From Candidatus Protochlamydia naegleriophila (lineage in GTDB: Bacteria > Chlamydiota > Chlamydiia > Chlamydiales > Parachlamydiaceae): a stretch of 64,000 nucleotides of DNA. The stretch spans positions 81,286-145,285 of the forward strand of contig NZ_LN879503.1 of the NCBI RefSeq assembly GCF_001499655.1. The letters run 5' to 3'. Below are positions 53,627 through 62,797 of the stretch, piece by piece (position 1 is the stretch's first letter; the number at the start of each line of letters is the position of its first letter). The notes beneath the pieces were generated by a model, which had not been told where the DNA came from, searched no databases, and saw only the letters and a list, made by a program, of their open reading frames with translations. A program made the position numbers and the translations under genes.

Positions 53627-54627
53627 GTCACACCACCTACAGTGGCTGCTGGTTTGACGGCATCCAAACAACACTGTTTTTTTATCCATAGCAAATAAAC
53701 AAAGTCTTCCCCTTTAACAGGAAAAGCTTTACCTGTTCCCCATAGAACATCGCTTTTTCCAAGAGCATGGCAGCTCCCCTTTGTTTGTGGAATGGGATAA
53801 ATCAATTGGGTTTTGTACAAGCTTTTTTTAATGATCGGCATATACGACGCTTCACAAAACTCCTTCTCGTCAAATCCCTTCATGAAACCTGTACGATGGA
53901 GCTTCGCAATGACACGATGGACCAACAAATAGCTGGCTTGTGCTGTACCTACATGATGGGCAACCGAGCCAGTAAAAGGGTAAAGAGAGCCTTCGCAGCC
54001 AGCACACCAAAAGAGTTTATCTAACGGCTTATTTGCGCTAGAAGCTGTACAATCCGTAAGGCAAGTTAGCTGTGCAAGGGGGTTGCTAAAAAGAGCTGAT
54101 TCAGCATTCATGATCAAAGAGAGTTGATCGTCATACCAAGTCGGGTCAAGCTCTGATAGGTAAGCAAGGTCCAAATCGGCTTTTTCTACACAGGTAAAAT
54201 CGGCAAATAGTCCAAGTAGACTAAATATTGGATAGGTGTACCAGTGGACATGATAAAAACTATACTGACTAGGGCCATCCCCTGTTATCCCGATTGTTCC
54301 ACGGTTTTTTATTGTCTCATTGCCGATTGAAACTCCACCCAATCCAATGAGCTTATAAGCATGGCGTGTCACATCGACAAGTCGTGTAGGCTCCCAGAAT
54401 GAAAGTGGAATACCCGCTTTTGGAGGTTTACCAGAACAGAAACAAACGTATTTACTATACTCTGCTTGATCTTGATAACTGGGAGTGACATTAACGCTGC
54501 TCACAGTAATAGGAAATAAGCACTCCCAACACACATCTGTAAAAGGATTCATCAATGTTCCTTCAGACGCAGATAATGCAGAAAAAAGAGGATATAGGAT
54601 AAAGAGATGGAACCATTGACACTTCAT
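53620..54627 (-). CDS. traU: F-type conjugation protein TraU
   Basis: 335 residues with signal peptide (MKCQWFHLFILYPLFSALSA). LMNPFTDVCWECLFPITVSS, VCFCSGKPPKAGIPLSFWEP, RLVDVTRHAYKLIGLGG and YPIFSLLGLFADFTCVEKAD are hallmark TraU segments, with conserved Cys pairs. Periplasmic, essential for DNA transfer more than for pilus formation. The start overlaps the trbC stop as ATGA. Confidence 0.95.
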   Translation of the reverse strand: MKCQWFHLFILYPLFSALSASEGTLMNPFTDVCWECLFPITVSSVNVTPSYQDQAEYSKYVCFCSGKPPKAGIPLSFWEPTRLVDVTRHAYKLIGLGGVSIGNETIKNRGTIGITGDGPSQYSFYHVHWYTYPIFSLLGLFADFTCVEKADLDLAYLSELDPTWYDDQLSLIMNAESALFSNPLAQLTCLTDCTASSANKPLDKLFWCAGCEGSLYPFTGSVAHHVGTAQASYLLVHRVIAKLHRTGFMKGFDEKEFCEASYMPIIKKSLYKTQLIYPIPQTKGSCHALGKSDVLWGTGKAFPVKGEDFVYLLWIKKQCCLDAVKPAATVGGVTW

Positions 54628-55244
54628 TTCAATCGTTCCTTTAACTCTTTAGCTTTTTTGGTTTCCCCTTTTTCCAGCATTACGTAAAGTGCATATCCAA
54701 CAGAGACATTACCAGTAACCTTGTCGAATGATGGACCTTCTCGTAAAACAAAACTGGGAACATGCGAAATCTCATATTGATTAAACAACTGGGGGTGAAG
54801 TTGAACTGTTGCATTCATCCCTTTGTTTTTTAGATGGATTAAATGTTCGGCTAGCTCTTTGAAGCTGTTGTTCGGAAGCCCCTGCAAGACAATCAGACCA
54901 TCAATAGATTCTAACTCTTTAGATAAGGATAACCAAACATCATCAGGTACAGAAAAAGACATGAAAACAATGAACGGCGATTCAATATCATCTTTAAGTT
55001 CAGCTTGTAGGCATCCTTTGCATTTTTGTTCTATTGGTGGAAGAGAAGTTTGAGGACTCCAAATACCAAGCTCTTTCTTTTCTTTTATCAACTTTTCTCT
55101 GATCCAATGAATAGCTTCATCTTCAGAATGCTGAGATAAACCACCTAACCATTCTTGATCGATAACAGGTTCTTGAAAGTTCTCTGCGTGTAAACTTGAA
55201 TAGAATAAGCTCAAGATAAGAGTGGCTGAATAGATCAAATTCAT
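54624..55244 (-). CDS. trbC: F-type pilin assembly protein TrbC
   Basis: 206 residues with signal peptide (MNLIYSATLILSLFYSSLHA). SPFIVFMSFSVPDDVWLSLS, LIVLQGLPNNSFKELAEHLI and FNQYEISHVPSFVLREGPSF define the TrbC (Ftype) family, a thioredoxin-like periplasmic protein. In F, trbC lies after traU; here it precedes it. Overlaps traW and traU by 4 bases each. Confidence 0.92.
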   Translation of the reverse strand: MNLIYSATLILSLFYSSLHAENFQEPVIDQEWLGGLSQHSEDEAIHWIREKLIKEKKELGIWSPQTSLPPIEQKCKGCLQAELKDDIESPFIVFMSFSVPDDVWLSLSKELESIDGLIVLQGLPNNSFKELAEHLIHLKNKGMNATVQLHPQLFNQYEISHVPSFVLREGPSFDKVTGNVSVGYALYVMLEKGETKKAKELKERLK

Positions 55245-55864
55245 TCCCTCTCCTTTACAGGCGCTTCTTCTATTCTCAACCGAAGACCTTCTTGAGTGAC
55301 TTTTGCTGGAATGCGTAAAATTCCTAATTTTTTTGTGAGATAACCAAACTGATCAAAAAAGACAGGTCTTTTTTCAAACTCTTCAAGCTCTAAAGGTTTC
55401 CCCTTTACTAAAACCCACTTCGCTTCCGATTGGCTTTTTGCCCATCTAAGATGAGACTCTTGCGTTGCATCAAAGAAAATCAATGTTTGTGCGAGAGACG
55501 TGATTGAAAGAGGGTTAATACATGTGCCCTTTTTAATAATAATCGCCCCTTCGTGATCTTGAATGTCCTGATTCATGCAAATCGTGGGATCAAAATAAAA
55601 GACTCGTTTGGTCGATGCATCAGTCAAATGAGATAAAGCTTTAGATTCTTTGCACGACTGCACAATACTCTTCTGAATCGTATTTTGGATGCTCAGCAGT
55701 TCGTCTTGAGAAAAAGAAGAAGACTTTCTAACAATCATTTCCAAAATATTCTCTTCGCCGATTTGAAACACATGCCCTTGAACACCCAAATCTTTCGAAA
55801 AAAGATCGAAAAAAACAGTAACTAAAGAACCTATAAAAACGATTTTCTTTATAAGAGAGGACAT
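55241..55864 (-). CDS. traW: F-type pilus assembly protein TraW
   Basis: 207 residues with signal peptide (MSSLIKKIVFIGSLVTVFFD). KDLGVQGHVFQIGEENILEM, VFYFDPTICMNQDIQDHEG and VLVKGKPLELEEFEKRPVFF, DQFGYLTKKLGI are conserved TraW features. Periplasmic; in F fused or bound to TrbC in some plasmids. Start overlaps the S26 peptidase gene by 16 bases. Confidence 0.92.
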   Translation of the reverse strand: MSSLIKKIVFIGSLVTVFFDLFSKDLGVQGHVFQIGEENILEMIVRKSSSFSQDELLSIQNTIQKSIVQSCKESKALSHLTDASTKRVFYFDPTICMNQDIQDHEGAIIIKKGTCINPLSITSLAQTLIFFDATQESHLRWAKSQSEAKWVLVKGKPLELEEFEKRPVFFDQFGYLTKKLGILRIPAKVTQEGLRLRIEEAPVKERE

Positions 55865-56316
55865 AGCTCCTCAACAAGTTGGTTTAACTGTACTAAACCG
55901 AATTCAGCATAACGTGAATCAAAACTTTGAGGATGCATAGCATAAACGAAAAAATATCCCTCTGGAATAAATCCTTCTTTAATAGGTGTCATGATTGATC
56001 CAGATCGAGAATGTGTCAAAATCTCTCCATACACCTTACCAGCGACATGAACCATCCCATTTTCGATACAAATCAAATCGCCGGGAATACCAACAATCTG
56101 CTTGGCTAGTTTACTCTTTGACAAAGGATGACGAATAGTCACATACATGTCTCTTTGTATGTGTTCAATTTTGGAGCTCGTAAAAAAATAGAATGGGAGG
56201 CTTTCAGAGGTGTTAATGCGAAAACCTTTGAAGGCATAATCACAGATCAAATAGGCTCCGACAACGACGTAAAAAATGACTAAAGACTTTAAAAGCTTAC
56301 CTCGCCGCATATTCAC
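55849..56316 (-). CDS. S26-family signal peptidase (TraF/TrhF-type)
   Basis: 155 residues: one N-terminal membrane helix (LVIFYVVVGAYLICDYAFKG), NTSESLPFYFF with the catalytic Ser, LAKQIVGIPGDLICIENG with the catalytic Lys, and a C-terminal FDSRYAEFGLV (SRYFG-like box). Such peptidases in conjugation clusters mature or cyclise the pilin. F itself lacks this gene and uses LepB, while IncH-type plasmids have TrhF here. The start overlaps traC. Confidence 0.88.
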   Translation of the reverse strand: MNMRRGKLLKSLVIFYVVVGAYLICDYAFKGFRINTSESLPFYFFTSSKIEHIQRDMYVTIRHPLSKSKLAKQIVGIPGDLICIENGMVHVAGKVYGEILTHSRSGSIMTPIKEGFIPEGYFFVYAMHPQSFDSRYAEFGLVQLNQLVEELCPLL

Positions 56317-58753
56317 CTACCATGTGGTTAATAGCGGCTGAGGTACTCATTCCAAGTTGAGTGAGTTCTTTCAATCGAGAATATTCTTCTGGTTTTGTGC
56401 TGTATAAAAGCTTTGAAAAGGGATCTAACACAATGCGGGCAATCGGATAGCCTCCATCTGCATCACAAATCATAACCTCTCTGAAATCTTCGTGAGGACT
56501 TGAAAGGCTCTCTAACATTTTTTTCTTATGTTCAGAGAAGTTGAGTTTACTAATAGAGGTGTCTTTTTGCTTGAGCAAACACATCCAATCTGAATTGTCA
56601 AATGCTGCCTGAGCACCCGGTGAATTAAAAAACTCTTCAAACCCTTGGGTTCCGATCACAAGCGATCCGTAGTATTTTCTTAACCGTCGCGCAAGAGTTT
56701 CGATAAAACTACTCGACTGTTTAGCTCTTAATAAGTCCCAAGCTTCGTCGATGCAAATATAAAAAGGAGTCTTTCTATCTCCTAAAAGAGCTTTGTTTGT
56801 GATTGTCATGATGCATAACTGCAAGACAACAGCTTGCAGATCTTTTTTATCTTTGAGCTCTTCTAGTTCAATGAGAACCATCGGATTGGTAAAATTGATA
56901 TTATTTTCTCCCTCAAAATATTTCGCGTAAACTCCTTGTTTCGTGTAAGACATGAGCATTACAGCAATCGTATTAGCGACACCATCTTGACATGCATAGA
57001 GACTATCAACGACATCCGTAATCGTTGCTTGATTATACTTCTTGTCCCAAGCTTGACGAATAGCCATTTCAATGAGACCATCTTGATGGCGTGTGGTCCC
57101 AGCTGGGTCTACCATGCAAGAGATAATAGATTTTAAAGCGCTAAAGGATTCATTTCTTGCATCTTCATCTTCTTTAGAAATGTGCGTAAAAGGATTTAGA
57201 CAAATAGGAGACGGAGACTCTTTAGAGAATTCAATATGTTGACCTCCCACCAAATCACACATTTTTTCAAAACTGCGACCAACTTCTAGAATGAAGACCT
57301 TTGCCCCTGTTCCCAATCCACTTAAAAGAAGATCCTGCATAAAAACCGACTTTCCAGAACCACTACGACCGATCACAACGATGTTGTAATTTCCTCCCTT
57401 GTTGTCAAATGGATTCCAGTTAATCACCTGTCCTCTGCGTCCTAACATGAGCATGCCGGGAGAATTAACCGTTCCTTGCCATTCTCCCTGCATGGGTACC
57501 AAATTTACACACTCACAAGCGAGAGTTGTTTTCAACAATCCACCCAAGCTCTTTAGGTCTGATACATATTCAGCCCATGTCATGGGTAATGAAGCTAAAA
57601 ACTGAGGGAGATGAAGATAGTGGTTTTCAACTACTGTAAATTGATTGATACGAAATAGACTTTTGATCGATTGTTCTGCGCAAACAATCTCTTGAGGTGC
57701 AGCCCACACTCCGGCAGATAGTTGAGTCAAAACGAACTTAGATCCTCCTAAAAGACCTGCTCTTACAGATTCACATTCTTTAAGTTCTGATCCCAAGTCA
57801 GGGATAGTTCGCAGAAGCACTAGTGATTGTCCCTGTTTTTCAACAAACTGAGAGCGCTTCCAAAAATTATTTTCTTCTTTCGATTGATTAGGACAATGAA
57901 CCCCATAATGCAAGTAGAAGGGATATTTCATGCGATAGGCATCTCTTAGTAAATCTCCGATCAAGCATTGCATTTGGTTAAGAGACCAATGATCCGGAGT
58001 CTTGGTTGCACGAAAACTTTTAAAAGACATATTGGTATCATTCTTCCACTCTAGACCATCCTCATTCCATTGGATGCTTCCCCCATTGACTAACTGATTC
58101 GATAGGGTTTCACACCAATTCCAACGCTCTTTTTTAACCTCTCTTTGGCTGGTAAAGTTAACGAGAGCTCCAACAGACTCCAAAAACTGATTAGCACTCC
58201 AGCTATAGGCATAGACAAAGGAACTAAGGGTTTTGAGAATGCGTTCCTTTTTAGTGATTAAACTAGATATCAGTGAAGGGTCATTCGTTTTTGGAACTGA
58301 ATAGGACAAAATAAAGCGGAACATACGAGAGGACAACTGAGCACTATTCTTAAAATACTCTGCTCGCTTTTTCGCTATTTCTTTGATTATTTCCTTAGCT
58401 TCTTTACGAGCACCTTCCCATTTATCCAAAATCAAGCCGACGCGGTGATCGGCCCACAATAAACATTGGATAGAATCGCCTTCTTGTAAGATATCTTCGA
58501 AAATGCTAGATACCTCAGCCTGAATAGAGTGGTCGGCACCAAGCAAAGGAGACGTTTCAATCACAAACCCTAAGCTGTTTTTTCCGATAAATAGTCCATT
58601 TTCCTCGTCGTACGCCTCATAAGGTAAGATGTCTGCAAAAGAATGCCCAGAAAAGATCTTTTTCATCTGGCTTGAATCGTTTGGCGAAAAACCACGAGTA
58701 TTATTCGGCTCTCCAAATAATCGATTAATCATCTCCCCAATTTTATTAAGCAT
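56297..58753 (-). CDS. traC: Conjugation ATPase TraC (VirB4-like)
   Basis: 818 residues from 58753 (MLNKIGEMINRLFGEPNNTR); the frame extends upstream over traV. The N-terminal TraC_F domain has SFADILPYEAYDEENGLFIG. ATPase motifs: Walker A VVIGRSGSGKSVFMQDLL and Walker B PFYICIDEAWDLL, with LGTQGFEEFFNSPGAQAAF downstream. Cytoplasmic ATPase that powers pilus assembly. Normal length. It overlaps traV by 8 bases. Confidence 0.95.
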   Translation of the reverse strand: MLNKIGEMINRLFGEPNNTRGFSPNDSSQMKKIFSGHSFADILPYEAYDEENGLFIGKNSLGFVIETSPLLGADHSIQAEVSSIFEDILQEGDSIQCLLWADHRVGLILDKWEGARKEAKEIIKEIAKKRAEYFKNSAQLSSRMFRFILSYSVPKTNDPSLISSLITKKERILKTLSSFVYAYSWSANQFLESVGALVNFTSQREVKKERWNWCETLSNQLVNGGSIQWNEDGLEWKNDTNMSFKSFRATKTPDHWSLNQMQCLIGDLLRDAYRMKYPFYLHYGVHCPNQSKEENNFWKRSQFVEKQGQSLVLLRTIPDLGSELKECESVRAGLLGGSKFVLTQLSAGVWAAPQEIVCAEQSIKSLFRINQFTVVENHYLHLPQFLASLPMTWAEYVSDLKSLGGLLKTTLACECVNLVPMQGEWQGTVNSPGMLMLGRRGQVINWNPFDNKGGNYNIVVIGRSGSGKSVFMQDLLLSGLGTGAKVFILEVGRSFEKMCDLVGGQHIEFSKESPSPICLNPFTHISKEDEDARNESFSALKSIISCMVDPAGTTRHQDGLIEMAIRQAWDKKYNQATITDVVDSLYACQDGVANTIAVMLMSYTKQGVYAKYFEGENNINFTNPMVLIELEELKDKKDLQAVVLQLCIMTITNKALLGDRKTPFYICIDEAWDLLRAKQSSSFIETLARRLRKYYGSLVIGTQGFEEFFNSPGAQAAFDNSDWMCLLKQKDTSISKLNFSEHKKKMLESLSSPHEDFREVMICDADGGYPIARIVLDPFSKLLYSTKPEEYSRLKELTQLGMSTSAAINHMVGEYAAR

Positions 58754-59009
58754 AAAAAGCCCCTTGGGTAGAGAGACAAACAACCGCATATGATCTTTGT
58801 CCTGGCGAATATTCCTTTGTGTAAGGAATTTGCACTTCACCTAAGAAAATGTCAGGTCCATGAGTTGTCTCAATAATCATACTTTCAATATCAGAGCTTG
58901 ATGTACAAGGAACGCCAATATCGGGAGGACAATCAAAATCATTTTCATAAACAGAACATGACCCTGCTAAAAATAGAAGGGGAAAAATCGATCTAAACAT
59001 CTTTTTCAT
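58746..59009 (-). CDS. traV: TraV-like outer-membrane lipoprotein
   Basis: 87 residues. A lipobox LFLAGSCSVYEN follows a short signal sequence, so Cys-18 would be lipidated. CPPDIGVPCTSSSDIESMI matches the conserved TraV core (CPxxxGxxCxSxxxxY). It is shorter than F TraV (171), as in several non-F homologues. Expected to join TraK and TraB in the envelope-spanning core. Start overlaps the dsbA-like gene. Confidence 0.8.
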   Translation of the reverse strand: MKKMFRSIFPLLFLAGSCSVYENDFDCPPDIGVPCTSSSDIESMIIETTHGPDIFLGEVQIPYTKEYSPGQRSYAVVCLSTQGAFYA

Positions 59010-59592
59010 GGCTTATTAACTCTTTCAATTTCTGTTCAATAAATTGACTATCAGGAATATCCTTGAGGTACAGTTTCCCATTCATTTCAACCGTTGGAAC
59101 TGCTGTGATGGTTTCTTTTTGACTTAAGAAAAGAAAGGCATCTTGAAACGAGGCTGTAGATGATAGATAAGATTTCTTTTGAAGCTCCGGCAGAGGTTTT
59201 TTAAAAACGTCCATTGCTTTTTCCATCAAACAGGCGCAAAGAGACGGATCTTCTAAGGCCGTTTCTTCTAAAATGGCCTCCAAAAATATCTGCTTTTCTT
59301 TTGGGCTTAATTTTTGCAAACATTCCATTCCTTGAAGTGTCAGCATATCCATTGGTACGGGATGAAAGGTCCAGTAGACTTGATCTGTATCAATAAACTT
59401 ATTTTTCAGTTCTCGAAATTCTCTTTGAAAAAGGCTCGAACAGTTTGGGCATAAAAAAGAAAAATAGTGAATGACATGCACGGGTGCTTGAGGATTTCCA
59501 TAGGCAATTAAGTATTCATCCTTTAGATGTGTCAACGCAAAAGCCTTACCCAAACTCAAGCATGCCACTAACCATAAGATCAGATTTTTCAT
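58993..59592 (-). CDS. DsbA-like thiol-disulfide protein
   Basis: 199 residues: signal peptide (MKNLILWLVACLSLGKAFAL), then HVIHYFSFLCPNCSSLFQ with a CPNC active site, and AVPTVEMNGKLYLKDIPDS with the cis-Pro loop. A thioredoxin fold with helical insertion, as in DsbA/DsbG-like proteins. It probably forms or isomerises disulfides of TraN, TraU, TraV and TraH. It takes the position of F TrbB functionally but not in sequence order. Confidence 0.88.
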   Translation of the reverse strand: MKNLILWLVACLSLGKAFALTHLKDEYLIAYGNPQAPVHVIHYFSFLCPNCSSLFQREFRELKNKFIDTDQVYWTFHPVPMDMLTLQGMECLQKLSPKEKQIFLEAILEETALEDPSLCACLMEKAMDVFKKPLPELQKKSYLSSTASFQDAFLFLSQKETITAVPTVEMNGKLYLKDIPDSQFIEQKLKELISHEKDV

Positions 59593-60851
59593 GACTTTCT
59601 CCTGGCTGATTCACGGCAAGATTTTATTTGCTCTTTCACATGCAAATCACCAAGAGATGTCCCATGAGTAAATGTGATGTCTACCACACGACCAGCATTT
59701 ACCTGTAAAACAGGCTGAACCTGCTCTGCTCGTCTGATATAGTAGTCAGCCAACATATCAAAAGCATTTCCAGCCCCATCCGCAGCGCCTTGCTTCAACA
59801 TATCTCTTCCAACCGCGGTGTAATTATTCCAAGAATCTGATGGTCTTTTGCTTACAGCTGACTGGAGGATTTGTCCCGTGCCACTTAAAAAACCCGAAAA
59901 AGCAGCGTTCTTGATCATTTTTGTCGATTTATCAATGACAAGTCCTCTTAACCCAAAACGCCCATCTTCCCCACTAACATAGCCTGCCACCTCCATCTCA
60001 ATTCCCTCTCCTTTGGGAGTAAAAAGAGACATCCGCTCCAATCTAATATACACACGCTCATTTGAAATGTTTCCAAATGCACTACCGATCACAAGACCTC
60101 CTTTCAATTGAGCCGTAAGATACTTGGGTAAATGACCATTATCGATGATTCTCAGCTTAACAGGCACAGGGTCGCTATTTGAAAATACGCCACACACCGC
60201 ATCCACACTTGACACTAGTAAAGCTTTGACAGTCGTACCGGCAAAGATTTTTCCATCTATCGGCTCAGCTTTTTTCTTTTGAGAGGTAGCCTTATCAACT
60301 TCCATACAGATTTGAGTTAAAGGAGATCGCAAATGCACTTTTGCGTCTTCGTGATCACTATTGTGGTTAGGAGAAGAAAAAGGATCTAAATTGAAGGAAA
60401 ACGAAGAAGACTCACTCTCAACTTGCTGATTTGTGACAGTTTCTGATTGAAATCTAGGCGTTTCTATTCTTTGTTCGCTTTTGAGCGTAATATCCTTTAG
60501 CTCCTGTTTCAGTTTGAAAAGCTCTTTTTTCAGGTCGGATTTTTCTATTTCATCGTCCTGTACTCTTCTTTTTTGATCGACTAGCAAGTCTTGTAAGTAA
60601 ACGAGCTTCTGCTCCAAAATTTGGTTTTGAGCTTCGATTTTTTTATTCTGTCCTTCAAGTTGAGTCATCCAAATTTCTTGGTAATCAACTTTATCTCCAG
60701 GTAGTGAAACATGCTGATTAGAGACGACCGCCTGACGATGGCCCATATTAGCCATAAGAAAAAACACACCTAGGCCAAACACAAATGCAACGAGGCAAAA
60801 TAAAAAGATCAACTTTTGTTTTTTTAAAATTTGTTGGGCTCGCTCTATCAT
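59589..60851 (-). CDS. traB: Conjugation core protein TraB (VirB10-like)
   Basis: 420 residues. N-terminal membrane helix (LIFLFCLVAFVFGLGVFFLM), coiled coil (EGQNKKIEAQNQILEQKLVY), proline/serine linker, then a beta domain: GKIFAGTTVKALLVSSVDA, LPKYLTAQLKGGLVIGSAFG, ERVYIRLERMSLFTPKGEG, and DITFTHGTSLGD near the end. Spans the envelope and links the inner-membrane ATPases with TraK/TraV. Overlaps traK by 4 bases. Confidence 0.93.
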   Translation of the reverse strand: MIERAQQILKKQKLIFLFCLVAFVFGLGVFFLMANMGHRQAVVSNQHVSLPGDKVDYQEIWMTQLEGQNKKIEAQNQILEQKLVYLQDLLVDQKRRVQDDEIEKSDLKKELFKLKQELKDITLKSEQRIETPRFQSETVTNQQVESESSSFSFNLDPFSSPNHNSDHEDAKVHLRSPLTQICMEVDKATSQKKKAEPIDGKIFAGTTVKALLVSSVDAVCGVFSNSDPVPVKLRIIDNGHLPKYLTAQLKGGLVIGSAFGNISNERVYIRLERMSLFTPKGEGIEMEVAGYVSGEDGRFGLRGLVIDKSTKMIKNAAFSGFLSGTGQILQSAVSKRPSDSWNNYTAVGRDMLKQGAADGAGNAFDMLADYYIRRAEQVQPVLQVNAGRVVDITFTHGTSLGDLHVKEQIKSCRESARRKS

Positions 60852-61561
60852 GGTTTACCTACACAAACGATACCCAGTATCTTTTCGCGAGGCTTCAAAG
60901 TATGAGATTCCAGACAAATCCAAGTAGATCCTTCACATTTCAAATCTGCTTCTGAAATTTTTCTTTTCTTTTTCGAACTATTGACAATTTCGTAGATGTA
61001 AATAGTCGACGTTGTATTTTCCAATTTGACTATGTTCGTTCCTTGCAGACCGCATTTAATGGATCGATTCCATCTTGGCTGAGTACAGGAAACATATCCA
61101 TCGGGGATCCTTCCTGATAAAATGTCGTTTACAAGAAGCTGACGCTGTTCTTCTTCTGTCATGTAAGGAGCGATACAGGAGGGAAGGGCATCTTTCGTTT
61201 CTTCTTCTTGCGCCTCGTTTAAAATGAGCACTTCGGACTCTTTGTTTTGAAAACTAAGCTCGATATCTTGTACAAGACCTGATTCAGTGATCAAAGCAAG
61301 AGCTAGGGGCTTTTCAATTTTCCCAACAGCATAAATAAACGCTTGGCCACTATGTTCCTCCAAGCTAATAGACAGATTCTCTTCTGGATAAATAATTTTT
61401 CTCACACGTCCATTTTGAATCATAATTCGGTTGTGATGATCGATCGAAAAGGAGCATCTCAATAGTTTCGTTGTGTCTAAATCATAGGAAAGCGTAGCTT
61501 CGATTGAACACATTCTAAAAATGGAGCTCAATGCAACAGTAAATAAAAACTTTAGATTCAT
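60848..61561 (-). CDS. traK: Conjugation core protein TraK (secretin-like)
   Basis: 237 residues from 61561 (MNLKFLFTVALSSIFRMCSI, signal peptide). The start lies one base after the traE stop. Beta-rich: KLLRCSFSIDHHNRIMIQNG, IYPEENLSISLEEHSGQAFI, KPLALALITESGLVQDIELS and a C-terminal VKLENTTSTIYIYEIVNSSK. This is the TraK/VirB9-like pattern. Outer-membrane core subunit. Confidence 0.88.
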   Translation of the reverse strand: MNLKFLFTVALSSIFRMCSIEATLSYDLDTTKLLRCSFSIDHHNRIMIQNGRVRKIIYPEENLSISLEEHSGQAFIYAVGKIEKPLALALITESGLVQDIELSFQNKESEVLILNEAQEEETKDALPSCIAPYMTEEEQRQLLVNDILSGRIPDGYVSCTQPRWNRSIKCGLQGTNIVKLENTTSTIYIYEIVNSSKKKRKISEADLKCEGSTWICLESHTLKPREKILGIVCVGKP

Positions 61562-61562
61562 T

Positions 61563-62132
61563 TTAGACACCACCACTTTTTGAGCCCTCATAAGAGGAGA
61601 GGCTTTTCAGTAGAAGCTTCGAATTGGAATAGGTAAAGTGAAGGATATATCCCTCATTTTCCGAAGAGACTTGTTTACCTGCAACATACGCTTGTCGATC
61701 GCCCAATAAAACAACTTCTAGCGTTTGGAGATTGACTTTCGCCTCTTTTGGGAAGAAAACGTAAGACGTGTTTTGCTTTTTCAGGGCCTCTTCTTCTTCG
61801 ATGAGTTTTTGCCTTAAAATGCCAACATAGCTTGAATCCGTGTGACGTAAGAGCACGGCTCGCTGAAGAGGGGCGGATTGTAGAGATTTGTTAAGTAGCA
61901 AATTTCCTAAAAAACATCCCATTTGCTCTAAATAAGTAGGGGAGACTCCATTCGAATCGACCCAAAATTCCTTTTCGATAATAGGGGGAGTAATGACTAT
62001 GCGCTCAGATTTAAAAAATAAAAAAGTAGAAGTCATGACTAATGACAAAGAAACTAATATTGAGATAGCCACTAAGACATTGCGTTGATAAATAAGAAAA
62101 CGAATGTTTTTTTCTAAAACAAGAGCATTCAC
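61563..62132 (-). CDS. traE: Conjugation protein TraE (VirB5/8-like position)
   Basis: Proposed GTG start at 62132, overlapping the traL stop as GTGA; the longest frame would run 85 bases into traL. Then VLEKNIRFLIYQRNVLVA, one membrane helix (ISILVSLSLVMTSTFLFFKS), FWVDSNGVSPTYLEQMGCFL and YVFFPKEAKVNLQTLEVVLL. TraE family, inner-membrane pilus assembly protein. About 189 residues, like F TraE (188). Confidence 0.88.
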   Translation of the reverse strand: MNALVLEKNIRFLIYQRNVLVAISILVSLSLVMTSTFLFFKSERIVITPPIIEKEFWVDSNGVSPTYLEQMGCFLGNLLLNKSLQSAPLQRAVLLRHTDSSYVGILRQKLIEEEEALKKQNTSYVFFPKEAKVNLQTLEVVLLGDRQAYVAGKQVSSENEGYILHFTYSNSKLLLKSLSSYEGSKSGGV

Positions 62133-62425
62133 AGCATAAACTCGCGTATGTGAGATGAAGGGAGATTTTTGATGATTTTTTGTTTTCGCAGACGGCGAGT
62201 TGGCAAATACCAATAAATCATGTGCTTTAAAACAGGAAATTTTTTCTTAAACTTCGAACAGACAATTTTCAAAAAAATTCCTGAAAGGAGGATAAAAGGG
62301 CTTGCCATCATAAATCCGATCATAAGAGGAATGACCATCAATACAAACTCATCGATACTCCAAAAGATCACTCGTAGCGGATTATCCAAGGTTTTATAAA
62401 GTTGGTGTTTTTTCTCCATATCCAT
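62129..62425 (-). CDS. traL: Conjugation protein TraL
   Basis: 98 residues. LYKTLDNPLRVIFWSIDEFV is the conserved start of TraL, followed by hydrophobic segments (VLMVIPLMIGFMMASPFILL, LSGIFLKIVCSKFKKKF) and HMIYWYLPTRRLRKQK. Inner-membrane component (VirB3-like). The order traA-L-E-K-B is the same as in F. Confidence 0.9.
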   Translation of the reverse strand: MDMEKKHQLYKTLDNPLRVIFWSIDEFVLMVIPLMIGFMMASPFILLSGIFLKIVCSKFKKKFPVLKHMIYWYLPTRRLRKQKIIKNLPSSHIREFML

Positions 62426-62482
62426 CTCTGCCAGACGTTTTTAATATCAGATTTATTTTTTATCCCTTTTATCCTGAATTTA

Positions 62483-62797
62483 TTAAGGCAATAACATGGA
62501 AGAAACTTTAAAAAAGTCTAAGAAACTTGGAAGAAATCCCACAGCTAGACCAATTCCTCCAAATGTAAAGAGTGGGTTTATAGAAGAATGCGTAATGCAT
62601 TGCCAAATTCCATAACCACCACCAATTCCTCCAGCGATATAAGTCATATTTCCGTAAACGAGATTGATGATTTTTTGCGTATGAGACTCTATTCCCTTCA
62701 CGTCAAAAGATTCTGTCCCTGCAAATGCACAATCTGGTGCCAAAAATGCCAAGCCAATTCCTACGCAGAATATAGCCACAGATACTTTATTGCTCAT
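62483..62797 (-). CDS. traA: Pilin TraA candidate
   Basis: 104 residues: signal sequence (VAIFCVGIGLAFLAPDCAFA), then a mature peptide with two hydrophobic helices (MTYIAGGIGGGYGIWQC, LFTFGGIGLAVGFLPSFLDF). This is the layout of F-pilin/VirB2, and the position before traL is right. Sequence divergence from F-pilin is expected. The S26 peptidase in the operon may process it. Confidence 0.75.
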   Translation of the reverse strand: MSNKVSVAIFCVGIGLAFLAPDCAFAGTESFDVKGIESHTQKIINLVYGNMTYIAGGIGGGYGIWQCITHSSINPLFTFGGIGLAVGFLPSFLDFFKVSSMLLP

